Shown here: positions 35,220-43,813 of the stretch, piece after piece
How the letters are laid out: each line of letters starts with the position of its first letter
How positions within the stretch are numbered: the stretch's first letter is position 1
Assembly: GCF_900110755.1 (NCBI RefSeq)
Contig: NZ_FOFF01000024.1
Coordinates: forward strand, 62,001-126,000
Direction of reading: 5' to 3'
Origin: Streptomyces sp. yr375
Lineage (GTDB): Bacteria > Actinomycetota > Actinomycetes > Streptomycetales > Streptomycetaceae
Length of the DNA: 64,000 nucleotides
Notes under the pieces: generated by a model
What the model was told of the DNA's origin: nothing
The model's input: the letters and a program-made list of their open reading frames with translations, nothing else
Databases searched by the model: none
Program-made: the position numbers and the translations under genes

Positions 35220-36839
35220 ATGACTAGTCAGACCACCATCAGCGCGACGGGCCCGGGGGGCGACGCACCGGCGGATCCGTCGGACGGGCGGCCCGCCAAG
35301 GGGCTGCGCGGCCATCCCTGGTTCACCCTCATCACCGTCGCCGTCGGCGTCATGATGGTGGCCCTCGACGGCACCATCGTGGCCATCGCCAACCCGGCCA
35401 TCGCCAGCGACCTGGGCGCCACCTTCGCCCAGGTCCAGTGGATCACCAACGCCTACTTCCTCGCCCTCGCGGTCTCCCTGATCACCGCGGGCAAGCTCGG
35501 CGACCGCTTCGGCCACCGCCAGACGTTCCTGATAGGCGTCGTCGGCTTCGCCGCCGCGTCCGGCGCGATCGGCCTGTCCGACAGCATCGCCTTCGTCGTC
35601 ACCTTCCGGGTGTTCCAGGGCCTGTTCGGCGCGCTGCTGATGCCGGCCGCGCTCGGGCTGCTGCGGGCGACCTTCCCGGCCGAGAGGCTCAACATGGCCA
35701 TCGGCCTGTGGGGCATGGTCATCGGTGCCTCCACCGCCGGCGGCCCGATCCTCGGCGGTGTCCTCGTCGAGCACGTCAACTGGCAGTCGGTGTTCTTCAT
35801 CAACGTGCCGGTCGGCGCGATCGCCCTCGTCCTGGGCGCGCTGATCCTGCTCGACCACCGCGCCGAGAACGCGCCGCGCTCCTTCGACCTGCTCGGCATC
35901 GCCCTCCTCTCGGGCGCGATGTTCAGCCTGGTCTGGGCCCTCATCAAGGCCCCGACCTGGGGCTGGGGCGCCGGCACGACGTGGGCGTTCATCGTCGCCT
36001 CCGTCGTCCTCTTCGCGGCCTTCGCCTTCTGGGAGACGAAGGTCGAGGAACCGCTGATCCCGCTCGGACTGTTCCGCTCGGTCCCGCTGTCGGCGGGCGT
36101 GGTCCTCATGGTGCTGATGGCGATCGCCTTCATGGGCGGCTTGTTCTTCGTGACGTTCTACCTGCAGAACGTGCACGGCATGAGCCCCATCGACGCGGGC
36201 CTGCACCTGCTCCCGCTCACCGGCATGATGATCGTCGGCTCCCCGCTCGCGGGCGCGGCGATCACCAAGCTCGGCCCGCGCGTCCCGCTGGCCGGCGGCA
36301 TGGCCGCCACCGCGATCGCCATGTACGGCATGTCCACGCTGGAGACGGACACCGGCAGCGGCGTCATGTCCGTCTGGTTCGCGCTGCTGGGCTTCGGCCT
36401 CGCCCCGGTCATGGTCGGCGCGACGGAGGTCATCGTCGGCAACGCCCCCATGGAGCTGTCGGGCGTGGCGGGCGGTCTCCAGCAGGCCGCCATGCAGATC
36501 GGCGGCAGCCTGGGCACGGCCGTGCTGGGCGCGGTGATGGCGTCCAAGGTGGACAGCGACCTGCCCGGCAACTGGACGGCCGCGGGTCTGCCCGCGCTCA
36601 CCCCCGGCCAACTGGACCAGGCCTCCGAGGCGGTCCAGGTCGGCGTGGCGCCGGTGGCGAAGGGGACGCCCGAGGCGGTCGCCGCGAAGATCGCGGACGT
36701 CGCCCACGACACGTTCATCTCCGGCATGAGCCTCGCGTCGCTGGTCGCCGCCGGGGTGGCGGTCGTCGCCGTGTTCGTGTCGCTGCTCACCAAGCGGGGC
36801 GCGAACGCGGAGGCGGGCGCGGGCGTCGGTCACATCTGA
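35220..36839 (+). CDS. DHA2-family MFS drug exporter (14 TM)
   Basis: A 539-residue proton-driven efflux protein of the 14-span EmrB/QacA type. Motif A is GKLGDRFGHRQ after TM2, motif C is GPILGGVLVEH in TM5, and DGTIVAIANPAIASDL marks TM1 (D1 motif). No ribosome site lies before the ATG. A TetR gene is divergent. Probably exports a toxic organic compound or antibiotic. It is followed by an 18-bp hairpin. Confidence 0.95.
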   Translation: MTSQTTISATGPGGDAPADPSDGRPAKGLRGHPWFTLITVAVGVMMVALDGTIVAIANPAIASDLGATFAQVQWITNAYFLALAVSLITAGKLGDRFGHRQTFLIGVVGFAAASGAIGLSDSIAFVVTFRVFQGLFGALLMPAALGLLRATFPAERLNMAIGLWGMVIGASTAGGPILGGVLVEHVNWQSVFFINVPVGAIALVLGALILLDHRAENAPRSFDLLGIALLSGAMFSLVWALIKAPTWGWGAGTTWAFIVASVVLFAAFAFWETKVEEPLIPLGLFRSVPLSAGVVLMVLMAIAFMGGLFFVTFYLQNVHGMSPIDAGLHLLPLTGMMIVGSPLAGAAITKLGPRVPLAGGMAATAIAMYGMSTLETDTGSGVMSVWFALLGFGLAPVMVGATEVIVGNAPMELSGVAGGLQQAAMQIGGSLGTAVLGAVMASKVDSDLPGNWTAAGLPALTPGQLDQASEAVQVGVAPVAKGTPEAVAAKIADVAHDTFISGMSLASLVAAGVAVVAVFVSLLTKRGANAEAGAGVGHI

Positions 36840-36974
36840 CGGGACGCGCGCCGGTCCCTGCCCTGACGGGATTTCAAGAACTTTCCCCTATCAGGGTGAC
36901 AACGCTAAAGGTTCCTCGCATCCGGCACGCGCCGCAGGTCACAGTTAGTCAAGCCCTCCGGATGGGAGGGCGGC

Positions 36975-37021
36975 CAGGGCCGCGGCGCGCTGCCGGAGGG
37001 GGACAGCGCGCCGCGGCCCTG
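36975..37021. terminator. Terminator hairpin between MFS exporter and K+ channel genes
   Basis: Perfect 18-bp stem (36975-36992 with 37004-37021), 11-nt loop. The convergent genes end at 36839 and 37059, so it may work for both. Nothing else is seen in the 219-bp gap. Confidence 0.82.
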
Positions 37022-37058
37022 ACCGTTTCCCCCGCCGTTTCCCCCGTCGCCTCGCGAG

Positions 37059-37829
37059 TCACCGGGTCGGTGACCGCTCCCGCAGTGCCGCCACCTCTCG
37101 GCGCAGCGCCCGTACCTCCTCCGTCAGGGCGTGGATCGCCTGGGTCTGGGCGCGTTCCTCGACGTCGTCCTTCTCGAAGCGCTCGATGAACCACGCCGCT
37201 ATGTTCGCGGTGACGACACCGAGCAGGGCGATCCCGGACAGCATCAGGCCCACGGCGATGATCCGGCCAAGACCGGTGGTCGGCGAGTGGTCCCCGTAGC
37301 CGACCGTCGTCATCGTCGTGAACGACCACCACAGCGCGTCATCCAGCGTGCGGATGTTCCCCTCCGGCGCCCCCCGCTCCACCGACAGCACGGCGAGCGA
37401 CCCGAACATCAGCAGGCCGACGACCGCCCCCACGACATACGTCGTCATCCGGATCTGCGAGGCCATCCGGGCCCGCCGCCCCACCAGCAGCAGGGTCGAG
37501 ACCAGCCGCAGCAGCTTGAGCTGCTGCACCAGCGGCAGCACCACCGCGCACAGGTCCAGCCAGTGCGTCCGCACGAACAGCCGCCGGTCGGGCGTCAGCG
37601 CCAGCCGGACCACGTAGTCCGCGGCGAACGCGCCCCACACCACCCACTCGACCGCGGTGCACACGGCCGTCACCACGTGGTTCGGCGACGTGTCCACGAT
37701 CGGTACGGCGTAGGCGACGGCGAACACCACGGCGAGGGCGAGCAGCGGCCGCTGCGTCCGCGACTCCCACCGGCGCTGCGACTCCCACCGACCCCGCTCG
37801 GACCGGCCCTGCACCGACTTTTCTCGCAT
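37059..37829 (-). CDS. Potassium channel family protein
   Basis: A 256-residue voltage-gated-like K+ channel. Hydrophobic segments about residues 25-140 resemble an S1-S4 sensor with an Arg-containing S4-like stretch (LKLLRLVSTLLLVGRRARM). The pore has the selectivity filter TTVGYGD (about residue 171) between two spans. The C-terminal helix (TQAIHALTEEVRALRREVAA) is a probable coiled coil for tetramerisation. ATG 37829 is chosen; a longer frame to 37886 lacks a ribosome site. Confidence 0.92.
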   Translation of the reverse strand: MREKSVQGRSERGRWESQRRWESRTQRPLLALAVVFAVAYAVPIVDTSPNHVVTAVCTAVEWVVWGAFAADYVVRLALTPDRRLFVRTHWLDLCAVVLPLVQQLKLLRLVSTLLLVGRRARMASQIRMTTYVVGAVVGLLMFGSLAVLSVERGAPEGNIRTLDDALWWSFTTMTTVGYGDHSPTTGLGRIIAVGLMLSGIALLGVVTANIAAWFIERFEKDDVEERAQTQAIHALTEEVRALRREVAALRERSPTR

Positions 37830-37853
37830 GGTCGCATCGTAAAGAACGAGTAA

Positions 37854-37882
37854 GGGCGGTGTGGCCCCGAGGCCCACCGCCC
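37854..37882 (-). terminator. Probable aceE terminator hairpin
   Basis: 12-bp stem with one bulged T (37854-37866 with 37871-37882) and a 4-nt loop, 38 bp beyond the aceE stop. It lies just upstream of the K+ channel start, so that gene needs a promoter overlapping this region or reads through. Confidence 0.6.
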
Positions 37883-37919
37883 TCACCCCCGTGCTAGGGG
37901 TCCGCCCTACGGGTACGCG

Positions 37920-40667
37920 CTACGCGTCGCCGCCCGCCGCCCCCGGGTCGGCCGCCGAGACGTCCAGCAACTGGTACCGGTCGATGGCCTGCTTCAGCAC
38001 CGACCGGTCGACCTTGCCGTCCCGCGCCAGCTCGGTCAGCACGCCCACCACGATCGACTGGGCGTCGATGTGGAAGAACCGGCGCGCCGCGCCCCGGGTG
38101 TCGGCGAAGCCGAAGCCGTCCGCGCCCAGCGACTGGTACGTGCCCGGCACCCAGCGCGCGATCTGGTCAGGCACCGACCGCATCCAGTCCGAGACGGCCA
38201 CGAACGGCCCCTCGGCCCCGGACAGCTTCCGCGTCACGTACGGCACCCGCTGCTCCTCCTCCGGGTGCAGCAGGTTGTGCCGCTCGACGTCGACGGCCTC
38301 GCGCCGCAGCTCGTTCCAGGAGGTCGCCGACCAGACGTCGGCCTTGACGTTCCAGTCCTCGGCGAGGATCTTCTGCGCCTCGACGGCCCAGGGGACCGCC
38401 ACACCGGACGCGATGATCTGCGCGGGGATCCGGCCGGCCGTGCCCGCGCTGAAGCGGTGGATGCCCTTCAGGATGCCCTCGACGTCCACGTCCGCCGGCT
38501 CGGCCGGGTGCTGGATCGGCTCGTTGTAGACCGTGAGGTAGTAGAAGACGTCCTCGCCGTGCGGATGCCCGGGGGTGCTGCCGTACATCCGCCGCAGCCC
38601 GTCCTGCACGATGTGCGCGATCTCGAAGCCGTACGCCGGGTCGTAGGCGACACAGCCCGGGTTCGTCGAGGCCAGCAACTGGGAGTGGCCGTCCGCGTGC
38701 TGGAGCCCCTCACCGGTCAGAGTCGTACGGCCGGCGGTCGCGCCCAGTACGAAACCGCGCGCCAACTGGTCCGACATCTGCCAGAACTGGTCGCCGGTGC
38801 GCTGGAAACCGAACATCGAGTAGAAGACGTAGACCGGGATGAGCGGCTCGCCGTGTGTGGCGTACGCCGAGCCCGCCGCGATCAGCGACGCCGTACAGCC
38901 CGCCTCCGAGATGCCGTCGTGCAGCATCTGGCCGGTCGGCGACTCCTTGTAGGCGAGCAGCAGATCCCGGTCCACGGCCTCGTACTGCTGGCCCAGCGGG
39001 TTGTAGATCTTCGCACTCGGGAAGAACGAGTCCATGCCGAACGTGCGGTACTCGTCCGGCGCGATCAGCACGAACCGCCTGCCGAGCTCCTTGTCCCGCA
39101 TCAGGTCCTTGAGCAGCCGTACGAACGCCATGGTCGTGGCGATGGACTGCTGACCCGAGCCCTTCTTCACACTCGCGTACGTCTTGTCGTCCGGCAGCGC
39201 GAGCGGCTTCGAGCGGACCACGCGGGTCGGGACGTAGCCGCCGAGGCCCTTGCGCCGGTCGTGCATGTACTGGATCTCCTCCGAGTTCCGACCCGGGTGG
39301 AAGTACGGCGGGAGGCCGCCCTCCAGCTCCTTGTCGGAGATCGGCAGGTGCAGCCGGTCGCGGAAGCCCTTGAGGTCGGCGACCGTCAGCTTCTTCATCT
39401 GGTGCGTGGCGTTGCGGCCCTCGAAGTTCGGGCCCAGCGTCCAGCCCTTGACCGTCTTGGCCAGGATGACCGTCGGCTGCCCGGAGTGCTCCACGGCCGC
39501 CTTGAACGCCGCGTAGATCTTCCGGTGGTCGTGCCCGCCGCGCCCCAGGTGCAGGATCTGGTCGTCGGTCATGCCCTCGACCATCGCGCGCAGCCGCTGG
39601 TCGTCGCCGAAGAAGTGGTCGCGGATGTACGCGCCCGACTCGGTGGCGTACGTCTGGTACTGGCCGTCCGGGGTCGTGTTCATCCGGTTGACCAGGGTGC
39701 CGTCGCGGTCCTGGGCGAGCAGCGGGTCCCAGGAGCGGTCCCAGATCAGCTTGATCACGTTCCAGCCGGCGCCCCGGAAGACCGACTCCAGCTCCTGGAT
39801 CACCTTGCCGTTGCCGCGCACCGGCCCGTCGAGCCGCTGGAGGTTGCAGTTCACGACGAAGGTCAGGTTGTCCAGGCCCTCACGCGCGGCGATGGTCAGT
39901 TGGCCGAGCGACTCCGGCTCGTCCATCTCGCCGTCGCCGAGGAACGCCCACACGTGCGACTTCGACGTGTCGGCGATCCCGCGCGCGTGCATGTAGCGGT
40001 TCATCCGCGCCTGGTAGATCGCGCCGATCGGGCCGAGGCCCATCGACACGGTCGGGAACTCCCAGAAGTCCGGCATCAGCCGCGGGTGCGGATACGAGGA
40101 CAGCCCGTCCGGCGCCTTGGACTTCTCCTGGCGGAACGCGTCCATGTTCTGCTCGCTGAGCCGGTCCAGCAGGAACGCGCGCGCGTAGATGCCCGGCGAG
40201 GCGTGGCCCTGGAAGAAGACCTGGTCGCCGCCGTCGCCCTCGTCCTTGCCGCGGAAGAAGTGGTTGAAGCCGACGTCGTAGAGGGACGCGGAGGACGCGA
40301 AGGTGGCGATGTGGCCGCCCACGCCGATGCCCGGGCGCTGCGCCCTGGACACCATCACGGCCGCGTTCCAGCGGGTCGCGTTCAGGATCCGGCGCTCGAT
40401 CTCCTCGTTGCCCGGGAAGAACGGCTCAGCCCTGGTGGGGATGGTGTTGACGTAGTCCGTGCTGCGCATCTCGGGCACGGCCACGCGCTTCTCGCGGGCC
40501 CGCTCGATCAGGCGCAGCATGAGATAGCGGGCACGCTCCCGGCCGCGCTCGTCGATCGCGGCGTCGAGGGAGTCGAGCCACTCCTGGGTCTCCTCGGGAT
40601 CGAAGTCAGGAACCTGACTCGGAAGGCCGCCAATGATGATCGGGTTGCGATCGGATCCGGAAGCCAC
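37920..40667 (-). CDS. aceE: Pyruvate dehydrogenase E1 component, homodimeric
   Basis: A 915-residue thiamine-diphosphate enzyme that decarboxylates pyruvate and acetylates E2. Typical AceE stretches are RPGIGVGGHIATFASSASLY, FFQGHASPGIYARAFL, the ThDP-binding HVWAFLGDGEMDEPES with NLTFVVNCNLQRLDGPVRGN, and MFGFQRTGDQFW. Length is normal. It is monocistronic; E2 and E3 genes are not adjacent. The 416-bp upstream region is shared with the divergent DUF3052 gene. Confidence 0.97.
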   Translation of the reverse strand: MASGSDRNPIIIGGLPSQVPDFDPEETQEWLDSLDAAIDERGRERARYLMLRLIERAREKRVAVPEMRSTDYVNTIPTRAEPFFPGNEEIERRILNATRWNAAVMVSRAQRPGIGVGGHIATFASSASLYDVGFNHFFRGKDEGDGGDQVFFQGHASPGIYARAFLLDRLSEQNMDAFRQEKSKAPDGLSSYPHPRLMPDFWEFPTVSMGLGPIGAIYQARMNRYMHARGIADTSKSHVWAFLGDGEMDEPESLGQLTIAAREGLDNLTFVVNCNLQRLDGPVRGNGKVIQELESVFRGAGWNVIKLIWDRSWDPLLAQDRDGTLVNRMNTTPDGQYQTYATESGAYIRDHFFGDDQRLRAMVEGMTDDQILHLGRGGHDHRKIYAAFKAAVEHSGQPTVILAKTVKGWTLGPNFEGRNATHQMKKLTVADLKGFRDRLHLPISDKELEGGLPPYFHPGRNSEEIQYMHDRRKGLGGYVPTRVVRSKPLALPDDKTYASVKKGSGQQSIATTMAFVRLLKDLMRDKELGRRFVLIAPDEYRTFGMDSFFPSAKIYNPLGQQYEAVDRDLLLAYKESPTGQMLHDGISEAGCTASLIAAGSAYATHGEPLIPVYVFYSMFGFQRTGDQFWQMSDQLARGFVLGATAGRTTLTGEGLQHADGHSQLLASTNPGCVAYDPAYGFEIAHIVQDGLRRMYGSTPGHPHGEDVFYYLTVYNEPIQHPAEPADVDVEGILKGIHRFSAGTAGRIPAQIIASGVAVPWAVEAQKILAEDWNVKADVWSATSWNELRREAVDVERHNLLHPEEEQRVPYVTRKLSGAEGPFVAVSDWMRSVPDQIARWVPGTYQSLGADGFGFADTRGAARRFFHIDAQSIVVGVLTELARDGKVDRSVLKQAIDRYQLLDVSAADPGAAGGDA

Positions 40668-41083
40668 GCTGTTCCTTACCTGTCAGAGGGTCGTGTGGGG
40701 CCGTACGGGGCTGTACAGGGCCGGTGAGGGCGCGGGGGGACCCGCACGCCCCCATCGTGTACCCAGGGGCCGCAAACGTCATCTCTACCCCGAGGTAACC
40801 GGCACCCGTTCGAATCTCGTACCCTTGGATGGTTCTCAAATACGCAAACAGGGCAGATGGGTGTGGTGTATGTCACCTTCCGTCTGGATCTCATACCTGG
40901 AGTTGCGTCGACACGGCCAGGATCGTCACCGTTTCGGCGGTCCGAACCGCCGGGTACTTGCGCGATCCGTCCCGCCCGTGTGGACTACGGCCAATGCTTC
41001 GCGCACGCGCGTGGCTGAGTTTCCCCCACGCCCTGGACGGGCCCGGGGGCACCCCCATCCGAATCATGATCAGGAGGCAACCC
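40668..41083. promoter_or_regulatory. Long divergent intergenic region between aceE and DUF3052
   Basis: 416 bp without a supported gene. It holds the two divergent promoters, a hairpin GGCGGT-CCGA-ACCGCC (40936-40951) and a less GC-rich middle (about 40815-40900). A GTTCGAATC stretch at 40809 looks like a tRNA T-arm, but no cloverleaf forms around it. I cannot assign specific boxes. Confidence 0.5.
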
Positions 41084-41521
41084 GTGAGCGCGACCGCGGA
41101 CCACGCGGAGGAGCGGACCAGCCCTGCCGTCAGGCTGGGTTTCCAGCCCGAGCAGGTGGTCCAGGAGATCGGCTACGACGACGACGTCGACCAGGAGCTC
41201 CGCGAGTCCATTGAGGAAGTCATCGGCAGCGATCTGGTGGACGAGGACTACGACGACGTCGCCGACGCCGTGGTCCTGTGGTTCCGCGACGATGACGGAG
41301 ACCTGACGGATGCGCTGGTGGACGCCACCACGTACATCGAAGAAGGCGGGTCGATCCTCCTCCTGACGCCGAAGACCGGCCGGACGGGATACGTGGAGCC
41401 GAGCGACGTCTCCGAAGCCTCGACGACCGCGGGCCTGTCGGCCAGCAAGAGCGTCAGTGTGGGCAAGGACTGGAGCGGCAGTCGGCTGGTGACGCCCAAG
41501 GCCGCCAAGTCCAAGAAGTGA
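41084..41521 (+). CDS. DUF3052 protein
   Basis: A 145-residue acidic soluble protein of the actinobacterial DUF3052 family (LGFQPEQVVQEIGYDDDVD, then EEVIGSDLVDEDYDDVADAV). GTG 41084 has AGGAGG 7 bases upstream and gives the usual length; upstream in-frame sequence is leader. Conserved beside aceE in Streptomyces. Function unknown. Followed by a 16-bp terminator hairpin. Confidence 0.93.
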   Translation: MSATADHAEERTSPAVRLGFQPEQVVQEIGYDDDVDQELRESIEEVIGSDLVDEDYDDVADAVVLWFRDDDGDLTDALVDATTYIEEGGSILLLTPKTGRTGYVEPSDVSEASTTAGLSASKSVSVGKDWSGSRLVTPKAAKSKK

Positions 41522-41548
41522 CCTCGTCGAGGTAGTACCGGTCCAAGA

Positions 41549-41584
41549 CCGGACGGGCCGACCGACTCCGGTCGGCCCGTCCGG
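41549..41584 (+). terminator. Terminator after DUF3052
   Basis: Perfect 16-bp stem (41549-41564 with 41569-41584), 4-nt loop, 27 bp after the stop. Confidence 0.85.
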
Positions 41585-41731
41585 CATCCGGCCCGCATTC
41601 GGCCCGGCCCGTCGGCAGGTCCTGCCGCCGTGCTTTCCGGCCGTCCGGGCCGCGTCCCGTCCGCCGTCCCGTGGGCCCGCTGCGTAGGGTGTTGTCACCC
41701 AGACAGCCCCACCCGAAGGGACATCCACGCG

Positions 41732-42190
41732 ATGGCGATCCAGGTCGGCGACAAGGCCCCCGACTTCGAGCTCAAGGACAACCACGGCGCGGCCGTGAAG
41801 CTCTCCGACTTCCGGGGCAGCAAGAACGTCGTCCTGCTCTTCTACCCCTTCGCCTTCACTGGCGTGTGCACCGGTGAACTGTGCGAGGTGCGGGACAACC
41901 TGCCGCAGTTCTCCGACCGCGACACCCAGGTGCTCGCCGTCTCCAACGACTCCATCCACACCCTGCGCGTCTTCGCCGAGCAGGAGGGCCTGGAGTACCC
42001 GCTGCTCAGCGACTTCTGGCCGCACGGCGAGGTGTCCCGCGCCTACGGCGTCTTCGCCGAGGACAAGGGCTGCGCGGTGCGCGGCACCTTCGTCATCGAC
42101 AAGGAGGGCGTGGTGCGCTGGACGGTCGTCAACGCGCTGCCGGACGCGCGCGACCTCGGCGAGTACGTCGCGGCCCTCGACACCCTGTGA
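41732..42190 (+). CDS. Peroxiredoxin, Bcp/AhpE type
   Basis: A 152-residue thiol peroxidase reducing H2O2 and organic peroxides. Peroxidatic Cys46 and a second Cys51 sit in FTGVCTGELCEVRD, the spacing of Bcp enzymes with an intramolecular disulfide. The rest (FAEDKGCAVRGTFVIDKEG) is closer to AhpE. ATG 41732. It directly precedes the Ter region, whose first promoter looks ECF-type, so the whole stretch may respond to oxidative or envelope stress. Confidence 0.93.
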   Translation: MAIQVGDKAPDFELKDNHGAAVKLSDFRGSKNVVLLFYPFAFTGVCTGELCEVRDNLPQFSDRDTQVLAVSNDSIHTLRVFAEQEGLEYPLLSDFWPHGEVSRAYGVFAEDKGCAVRGTFVIDKEGVVRWTVVNALPDARDLGEYVAALDTL

Positions 42191-42219
42191 TTGTTCGGTC
42201 CCAGGGCCTGCGTGGCGCG

Positions 42220-42246
42220 GGAACCCCTCACTAGGATCGATTCGTT
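42220..42246 (+). promoter_or_regulatory. ECF-sigma-type promoter before terD
   Basis: GGAAC (42220-42224), 18 bp, CGTT (42243-42246). This matches the general ECF pattern in Streptomyces (SigE/SigR class). A GGATC-N8-GATCC dyad (42234-42251) overlaps it. The start codon is 65 bp downstream. The same spacing recurs at 47693-47719. Confidence 0.55.
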
Positions 42247-42311
42247 GATCCGGTAGATCCGATATCCGAGCACGACGGGGCTCCCCGCCCCAGGACACCA
42301 ATGGAGGACTC

Positions 42312-42887
42312 GTGGGAGTCAGCCTCAGCAAGGGCGGCAACGTTTCGCTGACCAAGGAGGCCCCGGGCCTGACCGCGGTCATCGTCGGTCTGGGGTGGGA
42401 CGTGCGCACCACGACCGGCACGGACTTCGACCTGGACGCCAGCGCCCTGCTGGTGAACAACGCCGGCAAGGTCGCCAGCGACGCCAACTTCGTCTTCTTC
42501 AACAACCTCAAGAGCCCCGACGGCTCGGTCGAGCACACCGGTGACAACACCACCGGTGAGGGCGAGGGCGACGACGAGGCGATCAAGGTCAACCTCGCCA
42601 CCGTCCCGGCCGACGTCGACAAGATCGTCTTCCCGGTGTCGATCTACGACGCCGAGAACCGCCAGCAGTCCTTCGGCCAGGTCCGCAACGCGTTCATCCG
42701 CGTCGTGAACCAGGCGGGCGGCGCCGAGATCGCCCGCTACGACCTCAGTGAGGACGCGTCGACCGAGACCGCGATGGTCTTCGGCGAGCTCTACCGGCAC
42801 GGCGCGGAGTGGAAGTTCCGCGCCATCGGCCAGGGCTACGCGTCGGGCCTGCGCGGCATCGCGCAGGACTTCGGCGTCAACGTCTGA
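42312..42887 (+). CDS. terD: TerD-family protein 1
   Basis: A 191-residue cytoplasmic TerD domain protein. The acidic calcium-binding loops DLDASALL and HTGDNTTGEGEGDDE are intact, and the C-terminal GELYRHGAEWKFRAIGQGYA is typical. TerD proteins bind Ca2+ and are linked to tellurite and general stress tolerance and, in Streptomyces, to development. GTG with GGAGG upstream. 67% or so of residues match TerD 2 by eye; a terminator hairpin separates them. Confidence 0.96.
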   Translation: MGVSLSKGGNVSLTKEAPGLTAVIVGLGWDVRTTTGTDFDLDASALLVNNAGKVASDANFVFFNNLKSPDGSVEHTGDNTTGEGEGDDEAIKVNLATVPADVDKIVFPVSIYDAENRQQSFGQVRNAFIRVVNQAGGAEIARYDLSEDASTETAMVFGELYRHGAEWKFRAIGQGYASGLRGIAQDFGVNV

Positions 42888-42940
42888 GTCACCGAAGGCG
42901 TCTGAGTCCCAGAAGGACCCAGGTCACCTGAACGTCTGAT

Positions 42941-42977
42941 CGTCCGGCGCCGCACCGTTTACGGGCGGCGCCGGACG
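42941..42977 (+). terminator. Hairpin between terD 1 and terD 2
   Basis: Perfect 13-bp stem (42941-42953 with 42965-42977) whose loop can itself fold. It implies that terD 2 has its own promoter; GCAGTAC occurs twice (42991, 43001) just upstream of that gene. Confidence 0.75.
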
Positions 42978-43029
42978 CGCAGGACAACCGAAGAAGCAGT
43001 ACCTGGCAGTACTTAGGGGAGGACCAGCA

Positions 43030-43605
43030 ATGGGCGTCACACTCGCCAAGGGAGGCAATGTCTCCTTGTCCAAGGCCGCGCCGAACCTCACTCAGGTGAT
43101 GGTCGGACTCGGCTGGGACGCGCGCTCCACCACCGGAGCCCCCTTCGACCTGGACGCCAGCGCGCTGCTGTGCGACAGCGGGCGCGTGATGGGGGACGAG
43201 TGGTTCGTCTTCTACAACCAGCTCAAGAGTCCGGACGGTTCGGTGGAGCACACCGGCGACAACCTCACCGGCGAGGGCGAGGGCGACGACGAATCGCTCC
43301 TGGTCGATCTCGCCAAGGTGCCGACGCGCTGCGACAAGATCGTCTTCCCGGTCTCCATCCACCTGGCGGACGAGCGTGGCCAGACCTTCGGCCAGGTCGC
43401 CAATGCCTTCATCCGGGTCGTCAACCAGGCCGACGGCCAGGAACTCGCCCGGTACGACCTCAGTGAGGACGCGTCGACCGAGACCGCGATGATCTTCGGC
43501 GAGCTGTACCGGTACGGCGGCGAGTGGAAGTTCAGGGCCGTGGGCCAGGGGTACGCGTCGGGTCTGCGCGGCATCGCCCTGGACTTCGGCGTCAGCGTCT
43601 CCTAG
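43030..43605 (+). CDS. terD: TerD-family protein 2
   Basis: A 191-residue TerD paralogue of the preceding gene. Calcium-binding loops DLDASALL and HTGDNLTGEGEGDDE are intact; a Cys (LLCDSG) replaces the Asn region of copy 1. The stretch DLSEDASTETAM is identical in both. GGGGAGG precedes the ATG. Likely cytoplasmic and acting with the DUF475 membrane protein. Confidence 0.96.
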   Translation: MGVTLAKGGNVSLSKAAPNLTQVMVGLGWDARSTTGAPFDLDASALLCDSGRVMGDEWFVFYNQLKSPDGSVEHTGDNLTGEGEGDDESLLVDLAKVPTRCDKIVFPVSIHLADERGQTFGQVANAFIRVVNQADGQELARYDLSEDASTETAMIFGELYRYGGEWKFRAVGQGYASGLRGIALDFGVSVS

Positions 43606-43765
43606 CCGGCGCCCCGCCCTCCCGACCGCCCGGCCTCGGACCTCCCCGCGCGAGCGCCACTACCGACTGGTATGGGGGTGCCGGTACCCAGCGAGGCAGC
43701 CGCCTCTAGACTTGCCCTTCTAGGTCAACTTTATGTAAAGCCGAGTACGGCGCGGGGGAGACCCT

Positions 43766-43786
43766 CCCCCAGACTCCGTCTGGGGG
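43766..43786 (+). promoter_or_regulatory. Stable hairpin in the leader of the DUF475 gene
   Basis: CCCCCAGAC-TCC-GTCTGGGGG, a perfect 9-bp stem with 3-nt loop ending 27 bases before the GTG. A CTTTA-TG-TAAAG palindrome (43729-43740) and CTAGA-N8-TCTAG (43706-43723) lie upstream. Either a terminator for terD 2 or a leader structure controlling translation. Confidence 0.5.
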
Positions 43787-43813
43787 GACCCCCAACACAC
43801 GATTGGGTAGCCA

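Noticed and set aside
40795..40840. tRNA-like T-arm GTTCGAATC upstream of aceE
   Set aside because: No acceptor, D-arm or anticodon stem can be formed around it on either strand.
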